DNA of 8,138 bases, from positions 1 to 8,138 of the forward strand of contig CAZHNG010000308.1 in the NCBI GenBank assembly GCA_964533785.1, given 5' to 3'. A program made the translations under genes and the position numbers. This stretch comes from JANQRV01 sp964533785. Lineage in GTDB: Bacteria > Bacteroidota > Bacteroidia > Chitinophagales > Saprospiraceae. Each line of letters begins with the position of its first letter. The stretch's first letter is position 1. Positions 1-5,076 of the stretch are shown here, piece after piece. Below the pieces are notes generated by a model, which saw only the letters and a program-made list of their open reading frames with translations, was not told the DNA's origin and searched no databases.

Positions 1-2
1 TA

Positions 3-65
3 ATTACAGACGCTTGTACTACATCTGATCGTTGTACATCAAAATCGGGCTGCACGCTTATGTGA
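3..65 (+). other. Possible C-terminal tail of a Cys/Thr/Ser-rich peptide, cut by window edge
   Basis: One plus-strand frame is open from the left edge to a TGA at 63-65. Its 20 visible residues contain three Cys (CTTSDRC, then GC) with many Thr and Ser around them. The composition recalls the core of a small modified peptide, such as a Bacteroidota class I lanthipeptide, but no leader, start codon or modifying enzyme is in view. The minus strand is also open across the same bases, so 60 open bases mean little. Treat this as a flag for anyone with the flanking sequence, not as a gene call. Confidence 0.12.
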
Positions 66-130
66 TCCCTAAATGAGATGCCAGACTAAAGATGCCAGAT
101 AGGGAAAACGTTTTTCGGCCTTCAAGAATT

Positions 131-183
131 TAGGCTCCGCAAAGAAGATATCCTTGGCGTTTCTTTGCGTTCTTAGCGGTGAG
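131..183. repeat. Intergenic GCAAAGAA hairpin with degenerate tandem repeat
   Basis: A 9-base inverted repeat, CGCAAAGAA (138-146) and TTCTTTGCG (161-169), has a 14-base loop. Overlapping it, the word CTTnGCGnT occurs three times nearly in tandem, at 153-161, 163-171 and 172-180 (CTTGGCGTT, CTTTGCGTT, CTTAGCGGT). It lies downstream of the acyltransferase gene on that gene's strand. Neither side of the stem is followed by a T-run, so it is not a standard intrinsic terminator. The wording resembles dispersed non-coding repeats of the CTTTGCGTCTTTGCGGTGA kind that I recall from various bacterial genomes. That resemblance is memory, not a search. The rest of 1-236 shows only a 10-base direct repeat, AGATGCCAGA at 76-85 and 90-99, and no supportable gene. 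Confidence 0.5.
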
Positions 184-236
184 TCATTTGGACCACAAGT
201 TAAAATCCCGATCCATCTACCATCTAAACATCGTTT

Positions 237-1355
237 CTAAATCTTTATAAAGATCCGGCGTTGATACAACCAGTAGCACAAATACCACAACAAGTAAAGG
301 GTGATCAAACTCGTGATCATCTCCATGGGCAATTCTCCCTGCCATCCCAGCAAGGAAGTGGTTAGAGGAGTGACGATTTCACGGATCAGGTCAGCGCCAC
401 CCACGTGCGAAAAAAGATAAATAAATAGCGGATTCATTCCGACAATCGCAAACACCCACACGCCTTTATTCCACCCTTTCATGTCGATCAACCAATACGA
501 AAAGGCCAGTGCCAATACCGTCCAACCACCGCTGGCGATCACAAAAGAAGAAGTACAAATGCGCTTGATGATGGGCGTGACGGGGTCTAAAGCGTAGCCT
601 ACCACCACTCCGATAATACCGGCAACAAGTAAAACCCTCAATTTTTGCCATTCGGTCCGATCACTGCGTAAGAGTTGCCCCGCCAAAACACCCCAAATCG
701 TATGGGCCGTAGTAGGTATGGCATTGAAAGAAACCCAGGAGCCGTTTAAATCCGCACCGCCGTATTGCAGATCCAGCCAGGTACCAAAGTTTTCGTTAGC
801 CGTAAACGGATGGTTGAATCCCTCTACAGGAAAAGTCCGGTATAGAATCTCCGTAATGATTATCAAAATAAAAGAAAAAATGAGTTGGGTACTTACCGAC
901 CGGTGCATCACCAAATAAGCCAATAAATAGGTAACCGCCAACTGCGCCAATACGTTTTGAAACCGGAATACAATGTGGCCCGGACCTATACAATACAACC
1001 ACCAACCGAATAATAACAATAGCAAAGACCGTTGCAATACGTGTCTTCTGATTTGTGACCCCGTTTGACCCCGCTTGATCCGGTTACCTACCGAAAACGG
1101 CAAAGCAACACCAACAATGAACATGAAAAAAGGCTGGATCAAATCCCAAAACCGCAGACCATTCCAGGGGTGATGGTGAAATTGCTGGCCGATGTAATAC
1201 AGCCAGGTTCCTTCAATAGCCGGATCGGTTAATTGATTGAAAAGGGTGGTAAATTCAGCGACCAGCAGAAACATGGTCAGTCCACGGAAAAAATCCAGGG
1301 AGTATAAGCGGCCAGGGATTACCGTAGATGGTGGCTTGTTTATTGATGCTTCCAA
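237..1355 (-). CDS. Membrane acyltransferase, DUF5009 / NagX / HGSNAT-like
   Basis: This 372-residue protein has about ten predicted membrane helices and belongs to the acyltransferase group that includes human HGSNAT, which moves acetyl from cytoplasmic acetyl-CoA onto terminal glucosamine across a membrane. Visible family marks are SLDFFRG (19-25), HHPWNG (61-66) followed by DLIQPFFMFIVG (71-82), IPTTAHTIWG (213-222), and GMNPLFIY (306-313). His61 lies three residues before the conserved WNG, where HGSNAT has its proposed catalytic His in HATWNG. The start is TTG at 1355: an in-frame TGA lies 12 codons upstream with no ATG or GTG between. The first internal ATG, Met28, would remove the SLDFFRG motif. 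The gene follows the fucosidase on the same strand but 434 bases away, so it may have its own promoter. In this locus it may acetylate a periplasmic amino sugar. The family call is secure; the substrate is not. Confidence 0.85.
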   Translation of the reverse strand: MEASINKPPSTVIPGRLYSLDFFRGLTMFLLVAEFTTLFNQLTDPAIEGTWLYYIGQQFHHHPWNGLRFWDLIQPFFMFIVGVALPFSVGNRIKRGQTGSQIRRHVLQRSLLLLLFGWWLYCIGPGHIVFRFQNVLAQLAVTYLLAYLVMHRSVSTQLIFSFILIIITEILYRTFPVEGFNHPFTANENFGTWLDLQYGGADLNGSWVSFNAIPTTAHTIWGVLAGQLLRSDRTEWQKLRVLLVAGIIGVVVGYALDPVTPIIKRICTSSFVIASGGWTVLALAFSYWLIDMKGWNKGVWVFAIVGMNPLFIYLFSHVGGADLIREIVTPLTTSLLGWQGELPMEMITSLITLYLLWYLCYWLYQRRIFIKI

Positions 1356-1502
1356 GAGATTAAAAGTTAGTTTTTCAGTCCTTAAATATCAGAAAATCTT
1401 GCCAAATCCGTTTGTATTTTGGAGAAAAAGCCCGTTTTGTCGAAAAATATGGCGCTTTGACCGCGATTGCCGTAATTTATTGTTATAAATAAAAATCAAA
1501 TT

Positions 1503-1700
1503 ATGCTAACACTACTGATATTTTCCAACGTTTGGGTTCTGTTCTTGCTGGCTTTTCTTTTCATGAAATTCGCCTGCGTTGGCGGCCGTCAATGTTCAAG
1601 AGCAAGAAATTTCCGCAATAACTCAGCCCCGACCCCACCCAAAGATGATAAGCCATTCGATGATAAGGACATCGTACCGGACGGGCAGAGTGGATTTTAA
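1503..1700 (+). CDS. Possible small membrane-anchored protein, 65 aa, hypothetical
   Basis: This is an ATG-to-TAA frame of 65 codons on the strand opposite its neighbours, lying wholly in the gap, so it is not a shadow of a known gene. Its layout is orderly. A hydrophobic helix (about 2-24) is followed by a basic, Cys-containing patch (CVGGRQCSRAR, 25-35), then a Pro- and Asp-rich tail (PTPPKDD, then DDKDIVPDG). The start is preceded by an A-rich stretch (ATAAAAATCAAATT), common before Bacteroidota genes, and the stop is followed by a terminator-like inverted repeat. I recognise no family. It could be a small single-pass or lipoprotein-like peptide, or chance. Conservation of the frame in relatives would decide. 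Confidence 0.35.
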   Translation: MLTLLIFSNVWVLFLLAFLFMKFACVGGRQCSRARNFRNNSAPTPPKDDKPFDDKDIVPDGQSGF

Positions 1701-1715
1701 TTGAAGGAATGATAA

Positions 1716-1764
1716 AAGAACCCAGATGTTAGGAATAATACCCTTTAAACTAAGTTGGGTTTTT
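1716..1764 (+). terminator. Weak terminator-like inverted repeat
   Basis: AAGAACCCA (1716-1724) can pair with TGGGTTTTT (1756-1764) on the plus strand: nine pairs including one G-U, closing a 31-base loop. The right arm ends in five T. Read on the minus strand, the G-U becomes a C-A mismatch, although T-rich sequence also follows there. It lies between the converging small plus-strand frame and the fucosidase gene. The loop is long for an intrinsic terminator, so support is weak. Confidence 0.22.
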
Positions 1765-1789
1765 GGGAATTCTGACGAATTATTCTCTT

Positions 1790-3388
1790 TTACTTCATAT
1801 GGGTAACTATCTCTACTTTGGGTTTAGCATAAGGGGTATAAATTATTTTATATTGCTGATCTTCCTGAATGTTAAAACCCAGAACGCGGGTAATTCTACC
1901 TTGATCATTTATCCTGAATTTGGTGTATTCACTGAGTTCAAAAGTATAATGGGTACCTGCTTCCTCAATAATATCAAAGGAAATATCTTTGATATTTGAA
2001 GCTTTCCCTTTCACCATCCTCGCCGTTAAGTGTGTAATTTTTTCAGGGATAAAATCGGGGCCTTGGTTCATATCCAGCTCAAGTTCTCCATCATATTCCA
2101 ACAGAATCACTTTAATTTGGCCTTTTTCTTTATTATAAGGAAGTTTGATATTCACTTCGGCGGCTTTTTTGTTTTGACTGAAGGTAAGAGGAGCGCCAGT
2201 ATCCATATAGGTGGCTTTTGTTATAGTGGAAGTGACCCCCTTCACTTGAATGGGGCCTCCATGCCAATTGAATAAATGAAGGAAGATTTTACCTGGTTTA
2301 GTGGTAAAGGAACCCCAATGGTGCTCTTCGGCAAATGGAGATCCTTCGGTTTTATATACAGCGTCTCCGTATATATCCAGCCATTCTCCGATCGCTTTGA
2401 AACGCAGTCTATCTTCAATGGGGAACCTTCCCTCGGGAGTAGGGCCAACATTTAGAAGGAAATTGGACCCCCGGCAAGCGGCAGCACTGATATAACCAAT
2501 AACCTCGGCAGCTGACTTCCAGTAATCGTCATTGTGGTCGTAGCCCCAATTTAGCCTCATAGTCATGATAGATTCAATATACCCTTTCTTTCCGGGATCA
2601 ATTACCTGCCGGTCTCCAAAATTCTGATAATCTCCCAGGTTGTTGCCGATTCGGCCGTTGATAATACATTCAGGCTGGTATTTTCTTACTATGGCGGCAC
2701 ATATTTTGTTGAACTCGAGATGTTCGCCGACCGGAGTATCAAACCAGATCACATCTATTTTGCCATAATTGGTAAATAGTTCTTTCAATTGTGTTTTTAC
2801 CAAATTTATATATTCATCGGAAAGAGGGCTGGTATCTCTTGCGGCTTTAGCATGGTGAAACCAGTCTTTCTCGTGAGAATAGTAAAAACCAACTTTCATG
2901 TCTTGCTTGTGGCATTCATCTACATAAGCTTTGATTATATCTTTTTGAAAGGGAGTAGCCTTCATAATGTTCCAATCGGAGGCTTTGGTATCAAAAAGAG
3001 CAAAGCCATCGTGATGTTTAGAGGTAAGCACCATATACTTTACACCTGCTTGCTTGGCAATTCGTATCCATTCTGCTGCATTAAATGCTATTGGATTAAA
3101 ATTGCGGGCAGCCTCCCTATACACATTTTCTGGAACATCAGCGCGCAAGTATATCCATTCAGCGCTGGCGCCTCCCATTTCCTTCCCATGATCTTCTCCT
3201 TGATATTCCCCACCAAAGGTGGAGTATACGCCCCAATGGAGAAACATGCCCAACCGAGCTTCTTTCCACCATTTCATGCGTTGATGATAAGCCTCTTCGG
3301 TTTCATTCCATTGATTATCAGAATCTTCCTGCGCAAGAAAAACAAATGGAATGATCAAGCTGATAAATAATAAAGTTTCGGTTTTCAT
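1790..3388 (-). CDS. Secreted alpha-L-fucosidase, glycoside hydrolase family GH29
   Basis: This is a retaining exo-fucosidase that releases alpha-linked L-fucose from glycans. I start it at 3388 (532 aa) because MKTETLLFISLIIPFVFLAQ then forms an ordinary signal peptide. An in-frame ATG at 3409 adds seven residues (MFHLPCC) that spoil its basic n-region. Numbered from 3409, GH29 marks are FLHWG (56-60), SKHHDGF (130-136), IWFD (221-224) with Asp224 the expected nucleophile, and SNFLLNVGPTPEG (315-327). Glu279, shortly before WGY (288-290), is the likely acid/base by position relative to the WE...WGY block of human FUCA1, but its neighbourhood (YIES) is atypical. A C-terminal beta domain (about 360-445) follows the barrel. 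A further segment of about 90 residues I do not recognise. It lies 229 bases after susD on the same strand, with its own promoter-like sequence. Linkage preference is unknown. Confidence 0.95.
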   Translation of the reverse strand: MKTETLLFISLIIPFVFLAQEDSDNQWNETEEAYHQRMKWWKEARLGMFLHWGVYSTFGGEYQGEDHGKEMGGASAEWIYLRADVPENVYREAARNFNPIAFNAAEWIRIAKQAGVKYMVLTSKHHDGFALFDTKASDWNIMKATPFQKDIIKAYVDECHKQDMKVGFYYSHEKDWFHHAKAARDTSPLSDEYINLVKTQLKELFTNYGKIDVIWFDTPVGEHLEFNKICAAIVRKYQPECIINGRIGNNLGDYQNFGDRQVIDPGKKGYIESIMTMRLNWGYDHNDDYWKSAAEVIGYISAAACRGSNFLLNVGPTPEGRFPIEDRLRFKAIGEWLDIYGDAVYKTEGSPFAEEHHWGSFTTKPGKIFLHLFNWHGGPIQVKGVTSTITKATYMDTGAPLTFSQNKKAAEVNIKLPYNKEKGQIKVILLEYDGELELDMNQGPDFIPEKITHLTARMVKGKASNIKDISFDIIEEAGTHYTFELSEYTKFRINDQGRITRVLGFNIQEDQQYKIIYTPYAKPKVEIVTHMK

Positions 3389-3471
3389 ACAACAAGGTAG
3401 ATGAAACATGAGTCATCTCGAATTTCTTAGCTTAATATTACAAGTATGATTTTCAATAACTTGCGAGATTA

Positions 3472-3527
3472 GTTAGCGAGTTGCGGGTTAACGAATTCTA
3501 GAACCCGCTAACCCACAACTCGCTAAC
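3472..3527 (-). repeat. 56-base inverted repeat forming a 28-bp RNA stem on the minus strand
   Basis: The two 28-base halves (3472-3499 and 3500-3527) are almost perfect inverse copies meeting at TTCTAGAA. As plus-strand sequence, four positions mismatch (one C-A, three A-C). As minus-strand RNA, all four become G-U wobbles, giving an unbroken 28-pair stem. Each arm carries the word GTTAGCGRGTT or a near copy. In plus coordinates, the complementary forms are at 3517-3527 and 3502-3512, and the direct form is at 3472-3482. No T-run follows the stem in the minus direction, so it is not a classic intrinsic terminator. It could be a dispersed palindromic repeat, an RNA-processing or stability element between susD and the fucosidase message, or a leader structure. 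Confidence 0.7.
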
Positions 3528-3568
3528 AAGCTGGCATTCAGGCAACACTATTACTTAAGCCTTCTATT

Positions 3569-3597
3569 CAAAAATAGGGGATGACTCCTGTTTCAAT
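3569..3597 (-). promoter_or_regulatory. Putative Bacteroidota sigma-70-type promoter for the fucosidase gene
   Basis: On the minus strand, TATTTTTG (complement of 3569-3576) matches the Bacteroidota -7 consensus TAnnTTTG exactly. ATTG (complement of 3594-3597) lies 17 bases upstream and supplies the TTG of the -33 element, within the known 17-23 base spacing. Transcription would begin near 3562-3565 and enter the hairpin about 35 bases later. It sits just after the susD stop, so the fucosidase could be expressed both from the susCD transcript and alone. Confidence 0.4.
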
Positions 3598-3617
3598 AGT
3601 TAGCATATAATTATTAC

Positions 3618-5048
3618 CTAGTAGCCTGGATTCTGGGTCATATTCCTGTTAGCATCCATCTCACTTTGAGGAATTGGGAATAAGACATGATGCGGTTGGG
3701 CATTTTTACCTCTAGCCTGTGCTCTGGAAATCATGACTCCATGCCGAATCTCATCTTGGCGCCTTTTCCCTTCAAAAGCAAATTCCCAGGATCTTTCTTC
3801 CAAGATTTTTTCTCGAAAAACCTCTTTGGAAGAAACATCACTTAAAGTATATAGTGGAACCCCAGCACGTTCTCTGATCATGTTCCACAAATCTAAAGCT
3901 TCTTGAGTAGGTCCATTTAATTCATTCATCGCCTCTGCTTTTGACAATAGGATGTCAGCGTATCTTATTTCCGGCCAATCATTACCGTGTCGAGCGCCAA
4001 CAGCATTGGGATCTAGCTCATATTTACCCGGTAAGGTTTGATCATTTCCATAACCTTGAACCATATCACCATTTCTGGTCATCCAAGATCTGACCATAAT
4101 CCCCAAGCGGGTATCGTCAGGATGATAAGAATCTACGAAAGAATCAAAGAAATAACATCGTGCTGCAAATAAGCCAATGTTCGAGGGCCGGTCAAAATCC
4201 GGCGGAAATACTAGAGGATTGATTTGCACAGCCGCATTGGTACCAGTACTACTTGCAGGGTGGGTATAAATAATCTCGCTATTGCCTTCATTGGCGATAT
4301 GAAATAATTCTACATAAGTTGGGAATAATTCATATACATTAGAATCAATAACTTTATCGGCCATCGCAACGGCATCACTCCATCTTTTTAAATTCAGGTA
4401 AAGTTTACAAAGTATAGCTGCTGCTGCACCACTAGAGCCACGACCGTACTCCGCATCTGCCGGCAGAACATTCATAGCTTCCGTCAAATCCAGCTCGATT
4501 TGGCTGATCCAATCCGCCTCACTTGCTCTCGGGTTTTCCAAATCTTGTAAATCGGATGAAAGGATTAAGGGCCCAGGACCGAAAAAGTCGTAGATATTAA
4601 ACATCGATTTTGCTCGAATAAATTTTGCTTCAGCTGCAATTTGATTAGCAAAATCGGCATCGAAATTGCCATCCTTCAAATTATCTATTAACAAATTAGC
4701 ATCTCTAATTCCTTCGTAATTATTCGTCCATTCGCTATTTAAACGTGGATGATTGGAATCCCAAGTAAACTCCGTCATGGGGGTTAATTGCGTTTCTATA
4801 CTTCCTGCACGGTTCCATATTTCACCGGTTGGCATTTGAAAAGTAGAAATGGCATTGAAGGTTTCTTGCCCTGTTCTTTGTAATTCTGCATAGGCATTAT
4901 TCAGTAAAGAAATGATCCCTGCTTCCGTTTGTAGAAAGTTTTCAGGTGCTAATTCCGAGAAAACTTCTTCCTCTAAAGGACCTTCACAGTTTTGGAAACT
5001 CGCAATTACCAAGAAGGCGATCAGCAGCTTAGAAAATATATTTTTCAT
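3618..5048 (-). CDS. SusD/RagB-family surface glycan-binding lipoprotein
   Basis: This 476-residue protein is the lid and binding partner of the SusC channel encoded just upstream. It has a lipoprotein signal with Cys21 (FQNC) as the lipidated residue. The acidic residues after it (CEGPLEEE) fit the Bacteroidota signal for display on the outer face of the outer membrane. Family marks are NAYAELQ (51-57), helix-rich TPR-like segments (about 105-235), IRYADILLSKAEAMNE (361-376), LEERSWEFAFEGKRRQDE (416-433) and the terminal IPQSEMDANRN then QNPGY. Length is ordinary to slightly short for the family, and the frame is intact. The ATG at 5048 follows susC by 28 bases, with an A-rich leader (A8 run) and no clear Shine-Dalgarno sequence, so the two are surely co-transcribed. 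The ligand cannot be read from the sequence; the fucosidase next door suggests a fucosylated glycan. Confidence 0.96.
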   Translation of the reverse strand: MKNIFSKLLIAFLVIASFQNCEGPLEEEVFSELAPENFLQTEAGIISLLNNAYAELQRTGQETFNAISTFQMPTGEIWNRAGSIETQLTPMTEFTWDSNHPRLNSEWTNNYEGIRDANLLIDNLKDGNFDADFANQIAAEAKFIRAKSMFNIYDFFGPGPLILSSDLQDLENPRASEADWISQIELDLTEAMNVLPADAEYGRGSSGAAAAILCKLYLNLKRWSDAVAMADKVIDSNVYELFPTYVELFHIANEGNSEIIYTHPASSTGTNAAVQINPLVFPPDFDRPSNIGLFAARCYFFDSFVDSYHPDDTRLGIMVRSWMTRNGDMVQGYGNDQTLPGKYELDPNAVGARHGNDWPEIRYADILLSKAEAMNELNGPTQEALDLWNMIRERAGVPLYTLSDVSSKEVFREKILEERSWEFAFEGKRRQDEIRHGVMISRAQARGKNAQPHHVLFPIPQSEMDANRNMTQNPGY

Positions 5049-5076
5049 ATTGTATTATCTTTTTTTTAAACGAATT

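Larger units (their letters stand above)
1356..1789. other. Intergenic gap between fucosidase and acyltransferase genes
   Basis: This 434-base stretch separates the stop of the fucosidase gene from the TTG start of the acyltransferase gene. It is AT-rich next to the acyltransferase. On the minus strand it contains TATTTTTC (complement of about 1443-1450), one base off the Bacteroidota -7 consensus TAnnTTTG, but no convincing -33 TTG at the right distance. It also holds a possible small plus-strand gene (1503-1700) and a weak inverted repeat (1716-1764), listed separately. The size of the gap argues against tight translational coupling of the two flanking genes. Confidence 0.6.
3389..3617. other. 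Intergenic region between susD and the fucosidase gene
   Basis: This 229-base gap holds, in minus-strand order, a promoter-like pair of boxes (3597-3569) and then a 56-base inverted repeat (3527-3472), both listed separately. The remaining 80 or so bases up to the fucosidase start are AT-rich with no further signal I can support. If the promoter is real, the fucosidase mRNA would have a leader of roughly 170 bases carrying the hairpin. Confidence 0.6.

Noticed and set aside
1..92. Minus-strand open frame running off the left edge
   Set aside because: It is about 30 codons with only a GTG as a possible start and no recognisable motif; there is not enough to call a partial gene.
105..114. AAAACGTTTT palindrome as a LacI-family operator
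   Set aside because: The 10-base AT-rich palindrome has a CG centre like LacI-type sites, but no promoter or downstream gene is visible to pair with it.
213..226. CCATCTA direct duplication
   Set aside because: Two seven-base copies in non-coding DNA are too short to interpret.
466..1005. Open frames overlapping the acyltransferase gene on either strand
   Set aside because: They are out of frame with or antisense to a gene with clear family motifs, and their composition is not protein-like.
2789..3370. 193-codon plus-strand open frame opposite the fucosidase gene
   Set aside because: It lies entirely antisense to a well-supported GH29 gene, and its translation shows no family motif.
3388..3409. 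Upstream ATG at 3409 as the fucosidase start
   Set aside because: It adds MFHLPCC before a complete, typical signal peptide starting at 3388. The later ATG is the better start, though the earlier one cannot be excluded.
3472..3527. The long hairpin as an intrinsic terminator for susCD
   Set aside because: No T-run follows the stem on the minus strand, and the stem is much longer than usual for a terminator.
3410..3587. GAGTCATC (3410-3417) and GATGACTC (3580-3587) as terminal inverted repeats of a small mobile element
   Set aside because: Only 8 bases long, with no flanking target-site duplication seen, and one copy abuts an ATG. This is compatible with chance.
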